Assembly (NCBI GenBank): GCA_031763025.1
Contig: JASSKH010000005.1
Span: forward strand, 7,685,514-7,749,513
Reading direction: 5' to 3'
DNA length: 64,000 nt
Source of the DNA: Macrocystis pyrifera
Lineage: Eukaryota; Sar; Phaeophyceae; Laminariales; Laminariaceae
Below the pieces are notes generated by a model that was not told where the DNA came from, ran no database searches, and worked only from the letters and a program-made list of their open reading frames with translations. This document shows positions 21,512 through 33,720 of the stretch, piece after piece (positions within the stretch are counted from its first letter, which is position 1; each line of letters starts with the position of its first letter). Both the position numbers and the translations under genes were made by a program.

Positions 21512-24493
21512 GGCTATGTCATGCGCGGCGGCAGCCTCGACGGCAACTCCGGCGGGAGGGGGCGCCCGGCGACGGCGATTATGATGGCGAGCCCCCTCCC
21601 AGAAACTTCCAAGTCCCCGCCGTCCGAAGCGGAGCCTCGACCCCAGCTGGTGTACGGGGGGAAACGACCACGCGATCGTTCGTGAAGGCTTTGACTTGGC
21701 GCCTTACCGCTGGCGTCGTCACTCTGGTGAGCCTTAGAGGACTGGGCGAGGGAGGGGGGGGGGGGGGGCGGGAGGGGGCGGGGGCGAGGGGGTGCGGTAG
21801 TCCGGGGGGGCGGGTGGGGTGGAGTGGGTGCGATGGACGGGGCCGGTGGGTGGGAGGGATGGGGTGGGCGGAGGCGGGGGCTAGCGATAGGTGGGGGGAG
21901 TGGGGGGCTTCGGGAGGGGCTGGCATCTGCGACGTCTTGGGACGGTAGCGCGCGGGGAGGGGGGCGGGGGGAGGGTAGCGTCGCGGATTAGTTTGTTTGC
22001 CGCTCCGTGTTGGGTTAGTAGGAGGGTTCTTTCCTGCCTTCTCCAATCGATAAATACGTTTTCCGGCTTACTTGTTGGCCCTGGTCGTTGGATATTCTCG
22101 TGCTGATCGTTTTTCGTTTTTACCCACACTGTCTGTCGTCGGTCGATTGCTCGTATGCATGGTTAAGACTCTACACATGGTCGTTTGGGTTGTATCGAGT
22201 CACTCGTTTCAGGCCGCAGGCCACGAAAAACAAAACGAACAGATTTCAGATTTCAGATTTTTTTTTTTTTTTTTTTTTTTGCTCCTTTTAAAGTTTTCGC
22301 TCGAATGATCGACGTTGTCGACTTGACGCCTTCTTCTTTTGCTGCAGGTCTCCGGGCTGGTTTTCTCGGGTAGCCTGTCGACGGCGATGAGTATCGTCGG
22401 GTCCGACTTCGTCACCAAGAGCGGCTTCATGTTTGCGGGGGAACGCCTGTGGAACAAGGTACAACAGAGGCGGTGCCGATATATATCATTATTTATTTAT
22501 TTCTCCAGTTATTTTTTGTTTATTTCTCTTGTGATTTTGTATTTTTTTCAGCGTGATTTGTTTTTTTGGTCCATTTTTTTTTTTTTTTTTTTTACGTGAT
22601 TGTGTTTTTTTCAAATGGTTTGTTGCTTGCTCCTTTTGAGTTTGTTTTTTTGTTTTGCGATGTTATAACAGCAACAACGCTTTGTATGTTGTAGTTATAG
22701 GTACTTTGAAGCAAGGTGATGCGCTATGACCATGCAGTCTGCCTTCTGTCTCCACTCCGAATGTGTTTCAAGATGCTTGCCTGTACGCGCTGCCTAGCAG
22801 GGGGGCTACGATCACGCCTTGAAGGCTTTTACCAAGAATCCCACTCCCTCTCCACAACCACCACAATATATGTCTCGCAAGCTGTCACGTGTAAAATATA
22901 GTCTATTCTCCATCACATTTGGTAAATGTTTTTTTTTTTAAGTATTTTATTTATTTGTTTTTTCATGTATTTTTTCTTGTTTTTTCTTTATTTGTTCTCT
23001 TCACTCTTCGTCTCTCGTTTTTCGTTTTATGTTTATCGTCTCCAGTATAGATACGTGCACGAGATTATTTTTTGTTTCGAGCGTGCGTTTTTGGTCCACG
23101 TGACGAACATTAACTTGTCTCGCTCGACCTCACCCCCCTGTCCTTCGCCCCCCCCCCCCCACCCCTCTAACCACCACCCTTCTGCCCTCCCTCCCTTCCC
23201 CCCTTTGCCGTCGCCTTTTGCGAATGCGAATGCGAATGCGAACACTGCACGCAAACGTCATTAACAGATGCAGTGGGGCAAGGGCGAGAAGGGGGACAGC
23301 ACGAAGCGGTCGCTGGCGAAGGCGGTCTTGTGGCGAGTTTTTGCGGCCTCGAACACGCTCATCTGCGGCGTGTTCCTCGCGAAGGACCTTAGCATAGCCT
23401 CCAAGATCGCGGGCACTGACACCATCTTCAAGACGGTGAGCCGCCAGAGAGGGGGAGTAGAGAGGGTCGGAGAGAGGCGGAGAGGGGGGGATTGGTGGGG
23501 TGGGGTGGGGTGGGGGGGGGGGGGGGAGGAGGAGCTGTTGGAGGGGAGCAAGAGGGGGAGGAGGGGGGGGGGGTGTACTCGATAGGAGAGATGTACTCGA
23601 TCTCATGCATGGCCGTAGTCGGGGGGGGGGGGGGGGGTTACTCATTTGTTGCTTGCTTTAGTGAATTGACCGTTCACCACGCATCCCTTCGGAGACGGAG
23701 CAGGGAGGAAGGGAGGGGTGGGGGGATGGGGGGGGGGGGGGGGTTAGAGGATCGGTCTTGATGTGCGGCGCACTTTAGCGGACGGCACTAGCGTTGCGTT
23801 GGAATACCCCACTTGCAGCTGCAATGGTGGATTCGCTCTATATGAATGTTTTGTTGTCCCCGAAGCCGAAGCGGGGGTGGGCGGTGTTGTCGCGAGGTTA
23901 CATCGGGGTTTTTTTTTTGTCTTGCACGTACCGTGCAATTTTCTCGGCCGTGGAGAGGAAAAAAAAAAAAATGTTGCCGAAAAGTGCAAAAATAATTTTT
24001 TAAAAAACTTTCCCGGAAATGCTCGCGTCCTAAGACTGCTCTACTATCGCATTGATTAGATCGCGTTTCTCCGACCGCCCGACCGTTTTTTAGTTCATGT
24101 GTTGTGTTCCGAGAGGGGGGGGGGGGGGGGGCGAGGAGGTAGAGGAGGGGTGGAAGGTATACGAGGCGGCACAAGTTTGTTCGTAATGTCTATGGTGGGT
24201 TGTGGGAGGCGGAGGGGGAGAAGGGCGGGGGAGGTATAAATAGGGGGAGCTATTTTTATCACAAAGTTGTTGCGATTTTTTTTGCAGTCCACTTCGGAGG
24301 GGACAAGGTTTCAACACAAATAGGCGGTGTGTATACATACATAGGGCGCGCTGGGGCAGGGCAAGGCGAGACGCGGCGCGACGCCGTTGTTCCCGCTGAG
24401 CTCTTTCCCGCCGTTGTTGTCCTCATCGGCCTCCGGTCCCTCATAGTGCCCACACTCACGATCTCGCGCCCTTTCCCTATCTCGTGCCCTACT

Positions 24494-24529
<36 letters not shown>

Positions 24530-24617
24530 ACCGCTTCAGGCCCTGTTTTTCTTGAACGAGCGGATGTGGAATGCCATCCAGTGGGGCAAGGAATTCGAGC
24601 CGGAGTACTTCATCTAA
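21512..24617 (+). CDS. Membrane protein with two DUF2061 repeats (5' exon not found)
   Basis: Exons: 21,512-21,726, 22,348-22,458, 23,268-23,435 and 24,540-24,617 (stop TAA 24,615-24,617). All introns are GT-AG and the phases agree. The product reads as two copies of one unit. Repeat 1: RSFVKALTWRLTAGVVTL, then SIVGSDFVTKSGFMFAGERLW. Repeat 2: RSLAKAVLWRVFAASNTLI, then KIAGTDTIFKTALFFLNERMW, ending QWGKEFEPEYFI. Each repeat is an R-S-x-x-K-A-x-x-W-R start, a hydrophobic span and an ERxW end. This is the pattern of DUF2061, a small predicted membrane domain of unknown function found mostly in bacteria and in some algae. No in-frame ATG lies in the first detected exon, so an upstream exon, perhaps a targeting peptide, is missing. 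The acceptors at 21,511 and 24,539 follow long C runs. Domain call strong; function unknown. Confidence 0.82.
23563..23705 (-). mobile_element. Two truncated C-tailed 3' ends in a DUF2061 intron
   Basis: 23,563-23,622 is the last ~45 bases of the SINE-like element. 23,634-23,705 is the LINE-type 3' unit (CTCCGTCTCCGAAGGGATGC to AACAAATGAGTAA). Both read on the minus strand and border G runs. Confidence 0.8.
24497..24529 (+). repeat. C33 run serving as polypyrimidine tract
   Basis: It lies ten bases before the acceptor CAG of the last DUF2061 exon (24,537-24,539), where a polypyrimidine tract is expected. Confidence 0.85.
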
Positions 24618-25219
24618 GTCTTGGCAGGCGGGCAAGAGTAGGGGTAGCAAGCGGATGGGCAGGATATCGAGGGGGGGAGGAGGGAGGGCAAGAGGGGGCG
24701 CGGAAGATCGATCAGATGGCCCCCGTATTCGTTTCATCGAAGGGGCGCGCGCGCGCCCTGCGTCCCCCTCCCGATTTGTATCCCTGCAGCTTCATGACGC
24801 GGAGCAACCGCACGCGGTTGGGGGGGGGGGGGGCGCGACTTTCGAGAATTTGCATCTACGAGTGCGGTGCGCGTTTACTTCCTTGTGCTTGCGTGACGTC
24901 GCTGATGTGGGTGGGTGTGCCCGCAGAATCCACGGGGGGGGGGGGGTGGTGGGTACTCATGTCGTGGATGGCCGTAGTCGTACGGGAGGAGGGGCGGGAG
25001 TAATGTTAGTGGTCAGGTAAGGATAAGGTGTTGGGTAGGAATCGAACTGGTGGCGGGAGGAAGGGGGGGTCGAGCGTGTAGACGACCTGCTGTAGCTAGC
25101 TAGCTTACTAGCCTCCCGCCGGGGTGTGAGTCAGGAAGCGTGTGAGCTTTCCGGTAGCGTATGCCCTGAATATTTTTTCGCCGGGTTGATCGGTTTGTTG
25201 GGCGTGCCTTGAGGATTCA

Positions 25220-25385
25220 TCGTCATCGTTGGTTGGTTGGTGATTGGTCGGTCTGTTGGTTGGTTGGTTAGTTGGTCGGTCTGTTGGTTGGTTGGTTGGC
25301 TAGTTGGTCGGTCTGTTGGTTGGTTGATTGGTCGGTCTGTTGGTTGGTTGGTTGGTTGGTCGATCTGTTTGGTTGGTTGAATGCG
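25220..25385 (+). repeat. Tandem GGTTGGTTGGTCGGTCTGTT array
   Basis: Units mixing GGTTGGTT, AGTTGGTCGGTCTGTTGG and GATTGGTCGGTCTG repeat five or six times. Period is about 32-40 bases with 4-base sub-periodicity. No coding sense on either strand. Confidence 0.9.
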
Positions 25386-25789
25386 AAAGGGGTTTGTTTC
25401 GTCTCTGTCTTGTTTCCTTCCGAAGGAAGCACCCGAGCGAGAGCAAGCAGGTACGGTGGAAAGGAGGCCGGAGGGGGAAGGGGGAAGCGGGGGGTGACCC
25501 CGGGCGAGGCGGGATGACTTCCTTCGTCGAAAACTACCATGTGAAGAAAACACACGCACTATGATAGGAACCGTCGGTGATCCTCGATGTACGGTGTGGG
25601 GGGAGGAGGGGAGTGGGGTGGCAGGGAAGGGATGAAGGGGGGGGGGGGGCAGGGGACTGAACAAGAGCGGAAGGTGAAATGGCTATACGTTGGTTACCCC
25701 GCTCAGGGCAGTAGTTTGTTGGGCCTGGCTAGCGTCGGGGTCTTGCGCCCTGACCCGATCGGAACGAACGTTGGTGGGTTGTGATCGCG

Positions 25790-26415
25790 TTATTAACTTA
25801 ATCGCGCTGACATGATCGCGTTAGCGCTATGGCGTGTGATCGCGCTGGAGTATTCGGGGTGGAGTAATCGCGGTGGCGTATTCGCGTTACCGTTGTCGCG
25901 TGGGCATGACGGCTTTATAGCGTGATCGCCTGGGTTGTTTCGCGCTATTATTAGCACAATCGCTTGATAGCGTCATTGCGTTTATGACGTAAACATTATC
26001 GCATAGTATCGTAATCGAGATAGAGTAATCTCGTTATATGGTGTTCTCGTTGGCATAGTCGCGTGGGCTTAAGTCTATTTATGGCGTGATCGCCTTATAG
26101 CGTCATTACGCTATATCATGATTTGCTGTATACCGTAATCGCGTCAGCCTAGTCGCGGTAACATATTTGCGTTATCACGTAAGCATCATCGCACAATATC
26201 GCAATCGCGCTAATATAGTCGCTTTATATAGTAGCCGCGTTAAAGCGTAATCGCGCTAGCGTAATCGCGTCATAACGTGGCCGCGTCAAAGCGTTGTCAT
26301 GTAATTCGGCGACTATAATCGATTTATTTGGCGAAATCACTTCATCTAGCGTGATCGCTTTTACTGCGTACTCGCGTTGCATCCTACTCGCGTTGTGGCG
26401 CAACATCGCGCTCGC
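25790..26415. repeat. Degenerate array rich in RTCGCGTTA / TAGCG words
   Basis: Over 600 bases are built from short variants of ATCGCGTTA, AATCGCGCTA, GTCGCGTT, TAGCGTGATCGC and TAGCGTCATTGCG. They are spaced irregularly at about 10-16 bases, with no fixed unit. Neighbouring sequence lacks these words. Confidence 0.85.
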
Positions 26416-28219
26416 GTTCGACACTTTCGCGCGTGAAAAAAAAAAAGAAGAAACGTTTGTTTGTGCGTGGCGTGCACCGGTGTTTACGTCGAATTCTGAG
26501 AGTCCTCGGGCGTACGTACAGCAGGTATTGTTACTTACGGATGTTCGTGTTCTTGTGCGTGTGGTATTCCTTACCCGGCGTGTGGGGTTTGAACCTCGGC
26601 GGGTAAGCGCGTTGCAACAAACATGCGCTCAACTCGGGTCTCGGGGGGCGGGGGTGAGGGGGGGGGGGGGGGGGGTACCCCCGGCTATCCGGGGTCAGTT
26701 TTTCACTGGTTTAGGCTTGGATTTTTTTTTCGAGTCTGCACGTGAAAGGGAGACGTTTTTTTTTTCGTTTTTTGTTTTGTTTTTGCGCATTTTTTTCTTT
26801 CTTTCTCGTTTTCTGTTTTTGTGTGTGTTTTGTGTGTGTGCGCGGGGAGGGAGACCAAACCGGGGTCGCATTTTTGTTTTTTTGCCGTTTTTTTTTTGTG
26901 GGCGGTAGTATGCACGTGCACTCGCATGCGGATACTTGCGCATTGAAAAGCGTAATCTACTAATAATAGTAGCACAATTGTGACATGTTGCATTTTTGGT
27001 GAGAACCCTGTCGTATGACTGGGTGGGTGGCTGGGGATTGGGGCGAGCGGCAGGGTCTGTATTGCACAGACAAATTGTGTGGGTGGGTGAGTGGCTGGAT
27101 GGATGAAGTAAAAGAGGAGATAAAAATCGTACCTGGTAAGTCCATTGGGTGACGTCGTGAGCCGGCTTCGTGGCCGTGGCAGAGCCGACACGGCCCGGGG
27201 GTACGTAGGCCGGTGTTATGGTGTGTGCGGGGGTTTCGACGAACGCGTGCGGCGTTCGCCGTCGGGGCCCTGTTTCGTGCATACTACGTATCATATACGA
27301 GAGTGGTGGGTAAGTGACTCGAATTTTCGCCACTCTGCGGGCGATGGGTGCCACAGCAAGAGCCTTGTTAAAATATACCGGTATGACACATCACAGGTGA
27401 AACGCCACAGGTGACTTTAATTTTCGGAAAGGTGCTTGATTGATTTATTGATTTGCATGTATGTGATGTGGAGTTTTCGTCCAGAGATGGAGCAGGGTGT
27501 GGAAAACTGAGGTTTTGGAAATGCGGATGCCTCTTTCATGTTTTGCGAAGAAAAAAAAAAAAACGCGCAGGTAAAGTTACGAGCTAAACACCCTCCGCAC
27601 GGAAACGTAAGGGCCGTTTCGGGTGGTAAGCAGTAACCAGTGATAGTGGTGGTGCTGAAGGAGGATAATGACTGCAGTAGGATGGTAACTTGAACCTGTC
27701 GTCGCTAAAACACTCGTGATAGGGGACATGAACGAGGGGGGGGATGTGGAGGGAGTGAAGGCGCCGGTGAACGAGGGGTTGGGATGGCGAGGGGGAGCTT
27801 TGAACATTCTTGCTGCGAGCTGTTTTGCTGCTTCGGTCTGCATGTTTTCGTTCCCAAGCGTTCGTTCATGGACAACATGATTATACGTACCTCGAATTTA
27901 GTATTTTGTGTTTTTTTCTGTCTTGTCGTTACCTTGACGTCGTACCTTTGACTTTCGACCTTTTTTTTTATTTTCACGCCACACCTACCTGGCGGTGCGT
28001 GGGGGACGCGTTTTCTCGTTCGATGTGTTGGCGACGAGGGAGGGTACAAGGGTACACGGCAGTACTACACGGTGACTTTAGAAAAAAAAAAAAAGTAGGG
28101 ACGATATGATACGCATGATAACCTACTGGGTGGTTGCTGATCTCTTTTTTTTTGCAGTTCAGTTAGTTGAAAGGAAAGCAGGATGACACAGGACACCGGG
28201 ATGGTGTATGTGTGTGTGG

Positions 28220-28602
28220 GGGGGTGTTGGCGTGTCAATAATAAGAAAGGTAATGCGATACCGTAAGGGTCTCCCAGTACATGAGGCGGTGGTGTGCCAG
28301 CTAGAGCAATATGACCGCCTCATTGGGGGAAGCCGCCTTGATTCACTCCAGGTCATGAGTGCTATTCTCCAGTCGCGCCAAGCGGTTTTGACCGCCTTGT
28401 ATCGGGAATACCGGCTTTTACTCAGACCGCTCTACGGGGGGACCCATACTACAGCAGTGTATATCTTGGCGGCCAAGGTAAAGGTCAAGCGCCGTCGAAG
28501 CGACCCTACCGTGTCCCACAGGGAGGGGCAACAAGCAACTAGTTGGTGCATAGCAGCAATACCGGCCAGCGCCATGTTTTCGTGCGATGGTTCACAGCAG
28601 TA
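28220..28602 (+). CDS. Unrecognised open reading frame
   Basis: A frame of about 130 residues includes VHEAVVCQLEQYDRLIGG and RQAVLTALYREYRLLLRPLY, an amphipathic, protein-like stretch unlike the low-complexity frames around it. A T-rich tract ending in GCAG precedes it at 28,146-28,157. The frame ends in Ser-Gln-Gln and stop at 28,600-28,602. I do not recognise it. It may be an exon of an unknown gene, a repeat relic or chance. Confidence 0.25.
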
Positions 28603-29029
28603 ATACAATGTTAGCCGTCACCCCTATACATAAGGCAAGAAAAAAAAAAAACACGCGTCAAAAGTGCTCGTAGTATATATACCTCTAGCGTAGCTCACGC
28701 GTGTCTGCAGTACCTAGGGAGTACACAGCCTCCCCCCATCTCGTCAGCTCGGCATGGTTTGTGTTTTGACCGAACACATGCTGCCATCCATCGTTACTAA
28801 ATATCGACCACTATAACATTGACGCTGCGTCGAGCCGTAAACTACTGCTACTACCGCCGGGACGGAAAGGGGGCCGTCGACCGTCCCTTCGCCCCCGCTT
28901 TTTCCCCGTGGCGGGGTTTCAGTCCTCGCTGTTCGTTGTCGGGAGACGCCCCGTGAGGAAGAGAACGGCACGGTACATACGATGGACGTGTTCGTTCCCG
29001 CCAAAAGGGCGCTACTTTATGGCCTTCTC

Positions 29030-29805
29030 GAGAGACGGAAGGCCCCCCTGTGGGCTCTCGCCGGCGGTTTCCGACACTTCCGGCAGGCGTTTCCCTTCAT
29101 ATCGCGAGTAAATAGGGCTATTACACTGATTTGCCTCTCTCCTCGATGGGGAGACCTCCTTCGGTCCGCCGGTGGTTGCCGGTGCCGTGCCGGGAAGAAA
29201 CTGACCAAGGCAGGCCGCGTTTCTTTTTTTCGCAAGTACCAGTACAGCAGCAGTACGTACGAATATATTCGATGGGACACCTGTTGCTGTCGTTGCTGTT
29301 GTTCTCACATTAACTCATCGCCACAAAAAAAAAGTGCAGAAGCCCTAAGTAGGAAGTTCCGAAAAACCAAAAAAAAAAAAAAAAAACTCGGCTGGGGGAG
29401 CACGAACGATGCTTAACCCCCTACTGCAGACGGGACGAAGACGCTGTCGTGGTATCTCCGTACCCCCTCTTCATTTTTTTTTGGAGGCGTGGATGAACCA
29501 CCCCCCCTCCTCAGACCTCCTTTGACACGCTGGCGGTTGCCGACGCCGCCAGGAAACGGCAGGCGTTTCTGTTCCACGAGTAAAAAGCGTTGCGTACGGC
29601 CTCCTTCCTGTTTGAGGGGGAAACCCCCTTGGCCCGCCGGCGACTGTTTACACCGCGGCAGGCGTTTCTGTTTCGCGAAGTGTATAGCGTTTCTTACGGA
29701 CTCGCTGTTCGAGGTGGAAACCCCTCGGCCCGCCGGCGATTTCTCACGAGCACGCCGCGGCAGGCGTTTCTCTGTTCGCGAGTATATATACTACAGTAAA
29801 GTTAC
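29030..29805 (-). repeat. Decayed tandem copies of the TatD 3' coding end
   Basis: Beyond the TatD stop codon, the segment that codes LANRNACRFLA and the following PDTTGGPLGVSPSR recurs in diverged form. Copies lie near 29,710-29,795, 29,605-29,690, 29,500-29,590 and, more weakly, 29,035-29,120. Shared landmarks on plus are GGAAACCCC, GGCCCGCCGGCG and GGCAGGCGTTTCTGTTCGCGAG. Spacing is about 100 bases for the three nearest. Confidence 0.75.
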
Positions 29806-32800
29806 TTACGGTCCCCTCGATGGGGAAACCCCGAGCGGCCCGCCCGTGGTGTCCGGCGCCGCTAGAAAACGGCAGGCGTTTCTGTTCGCGAGCGCTATGG
29901 CGTCTTCGACGGAAAGCCCTTTGGCCTCCGCAATCGCGCCGCACACACGCAGAAGCTCACCGGCGGCGGCGCCTCCAGTCGCCGCTGTGAGCCTGTCCGT
30001 CTCTATGAGCACCTGGGAGTCGGGAACGACCTGGAGCATTTCTGCGGGCGAAGTCGCGGTGCCGAAACAAAACGCGAGGGGAGAAGAAGGAGTAGCAGCA
30101 GCAGCAGCAGCAGCAGCAACAGCAACAGCAGCAGCAGGAGAAGCAGCAATCGCGGGAGCGGCGGCGGCAGGGACAAAGGAACCAACGAAACAAATAAATA
30201 ACGCAAAGCAAAGGATGCATGGCTGATAGGGCGTTGGCGCAACACATGAAGAAGGTTGAACGGGGGGGGGGGGGGGGGGGGGGGGGTTGCATCTGTTGGT
30301 GCATCTGTTCAAATAGTGCTGTTGAGTCCAGAGCATTGCGCCGAGGTTAGCGCGGCAAAGTCTCTCTCTCTCTCTAGCGGTACTCCCAACGCATGTTACG
30401 TGAAACGAAGCACCCGGCCTTGCACCTGATACGCGCCATGCCCCATTTTCTACCGGAACCCACCTTGCAGGCGTTTTCTCTCGCGGTCCCCCCGCATGTT
30501 CACAGCCGCCGAGAAGCCGAAGAACACCTCGCCACAGCCATCACTACCACCGCCATCACCACCACGCCCACCGCCGCCGCGGCCATTGCTGCCAGTCCTC
30601 CCTCCAAGCCTGTGTTCGGCAAAGGCCAAGGATGACACACAGCAGTGTCGGGGTTGAGACGCAATTCGAGCGCGAAGGCGCTCAAGCGGACGTCGACGAA
30701 GGGACCTCCTCGTGCGCGCGCATGCCGGTCGACGGCAGCCAAACTTCCTGAATAATTTTTTACAACACGCTAAGGTCGAGGTGCACCCTTTTTTTTTTTT
30801 AGTTTTTCTCGCTTCAGGAGCTCTATACTATTACTGAGTCAAAACTGACTTTTTGAAAAAAAATCGGAAGAGCAACGGTTGATCAACAATCTCATGGCCT
30901 AGGTTTACAAATACTACAGTAATATCGCAAAAAAAATGGAAGAGTTCCGACGATTCTGGCTTTTGGGGCTACGGCATTCAGAAAGTGTTTTTTTCAGCCA
31001 AAAAGAGCTACCCTCCTCGTAACACGCGTCTTTTTTTGTTTTGAAATCCTCCAGGCGAGTTGATAAAGGTAAGGGTAAAAGCCAAAAATCAGATGAACCT
31101 GTTCCATTTGAGCCAAAACAGTTACGTAGTGAAACCAAGTAAAAAACACACGCCACGAGCGGTGTTTTTGGCCATATGAGAAATCACAAACATTTTTTTT
31201 TCTTGCGCCTTAACATAGAGCGCGTGGCCTCCAAAATCTGAATTGTTTTGTTTTCTTTATAGGGTATTTATTGCACCACGGGCTCCATTTGGACCTGCGG
31301 AGGGAGGGTCATCAGGCTTCGTTAGTTTCGCCCACGGCGGGCGCGTCAAGAGTATTTATTCTGGCGCCCCTCCCCCGTTGCCGGCTTCGAAGCCTCTCGA
31401 CGACCCTCGCGGAACCGCCTGCTGGGCGCGAAGATATTTTGCCGTACCAAATCAAAACCTGAGGCCACCTCGACGCGGGTTGGGGCAGACGGACTGCCGA
31501 TTGTGTCCACGGTGCTGTAAGATGACTCCAGTGACCGCAGAAAACAACTACAGAGTACACATCAGAAAAAAATGGAGCAAATCGTACACCACAAATAAGA
31601 AAAAGTGACACCAGCGTACGTACGTATGACTAGATGCGTACGTACAGAGTTTAAGCGTTTATACGTAAGAATTGCAACCGAGGGAGCGGAAACCCGCTTA
31701 CGCAGCGAAAAAACACTGTACGCATGGCCTCTCTGATCGGCTGAAAATCAGGCAAAAACAGTCGAAAGCTGGGCAAAGTAGACCAATCCAGGTGTGCCTG
31801 GCCAGTTTCAAGCCCAAAACAGGTGAGATGTGAGGCTGGCCAATGGCACAGGGCTCCTGGCGTGTGTGTGTTTTACTTGTTTTTGTTGTTGTCTTTTTTT
31901 TGTCTGTATCTGTTTTTGGTCCATACTGCAACAGGTATATACCTGATTTTGGCTAAAACTAAAAACCCTTACAAAAATAAGCTCAACCGTTTCCCAGTAG
32001 TTTGTCCCCAACTCGGGGCTGTAGTCTCACTATTTACAGGGGACCATAGTAAATAGGACCTACCGTACACACAAAAACCTATATATTTCCCTATTTGTAC
32101 TAACAATATTTGGTCCTAACTGGTTATCAACTAATGTCCCCCGGTAATAGTCCTCACCACGCTTCCGCTTTGCGATACGTGTCGTGTGTCAATGTAACCG
32201 ACTTTTTTTTGGTCGGGTCATTTCGTCAGTTGAGAGTGACCACGACATCGCGACCGCTAAAAGGATCGCGGGACCGAACTGCTGACTGCCGCGTATGGAT
32301 TGCGGCAGCGGCTCGCCGCTAATAGATGCGCACCTGCCGTTGATGCCGGGCACTGCTGATATACCTCGACACAGCAACATCGCGATCGCGAGACCGCGAC
32401 CTCAAATATCAACCCGCGTCGGCAAGACCGTCCCCGCGCGAGTCTCGGGGGGTGAAATCGGAGTAACGCGGACCAACGCCCAGATGGGTAGGGTGACTCG
32501 TGTACTGAGTCAAGCTGGAGAGACTATTGAGAGGTTTTAATGGGTCCAACTCCCACACTACCTGAGTCGGGAGAGATGAAAAATCTAGAGTCAGGTGCCT
32601 ACATCCTCGGAGCAAACCACAGTTACTTTGATGACGGCACGGTCAGAGACAGCCCCGACTAAGTAAGGTGGAAGAAACGAACCGGGTTCGAACCGGTACA
32701 CGAAAACTTGAGAAGTAAGTGTGGACAGGGGGTTTCTCCTCTCGCTCTCCGCGGCACAAAAAAACAAACAAAAAAATGACAACGAGGCGCACGTCACCGA

Positions 32801-33685
32801 CTCCGGCCCTCACGTTCAGAACGCGAGGAAGGAGACAGACGTTACTCGTCCAAGTTCCCGTTTCGCTGCGCAACAGAAAAAACAAAGTACCCATCGCGTA
32901 CGTCACCGTTGGGTGGGAGGATACTCCTCTCAACTCAGCAAAAAACGCGACAAAAAACAAAACTGGAACTCCTTACGTCCGTGCACCCGGACCTGTTATT
33001 GTACCTCCCCCGTCCCTCGCTTTCTGCCCCCGACCCCCCGCCTTGCTTCACGCTTGGTGCAAGCAATGTCTGCCTGGTTGGTGAAAACCCGACGTGCTCC
33101 GTCCCGGCATCGTAGGGATGCGAGGGTCTACGGTCACACGGCAATACATGCCCCCCCCCCAGCTCCGTCTCGGAAGGGATGCGTGGTCAATGGTCAAATG
33201 ACTAAGGCAAGCAACAAATGAGTACCCCCCCCCCCCCCCCCCCCCCCCCCAACCCCCCCCCCCCCGTTCCCTCCCTCGCCCCCCCCCCCCCCCCCCTGCG
33301 TCCAATCCTTTGCCACCACGATGCTTATATATACCACGTATGTATTTATGAGGAGAACGAACGGTTGCTTCGTGGGAATCACAAAACGTTCTGGGCATGG
33401 CGTCGTGAAATGATTTTGCTGCTTACCGCAATATGTCCCTTGCTACCTCCACCGATCCCGTGAACGAGCTGCACTCGGGCATGATGGGGAGACAAAAACA
33501 AAACGCGAATTTTTCGCGCACGACGGGAAGGAAAAGGGGAGGAAAAAAAAGAAAAAAACACGCGATTTTGTGCACGATGAGGGCAAGGAAGAAAGGAAAG
33601 CGAGGCGGTACACAGGAAAAAAAACACAAACACATATTGATTGGAGGGGAAGGGAAGGAGCCGGGCGGTGGCGGCGGCAGTGAGT

Positions 33686-33720
<35 letters not shown>

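Larger units (their letters stand above)
24618..28150. other. No recognisable gene; simple and degenerate repeats
   Basis: It contains G-rich stretches, the GGTTGG array and the TCGCG-rich array listed below, and T-rich low-complexity tracts at 26,715-26,900. Open frames are short and show no family motif. Confidence 0.5.

Noticed and set aside
25220-25385. CRISPR-like array
   Set aside because: Units are microsatellite-like with no unique spacers, and the setting is eukaryotic.
29489-30226. A 245-residue plus-strand open frame
   Set aside because: It is antisense to the last TatD exon and its tandem decayed copies.
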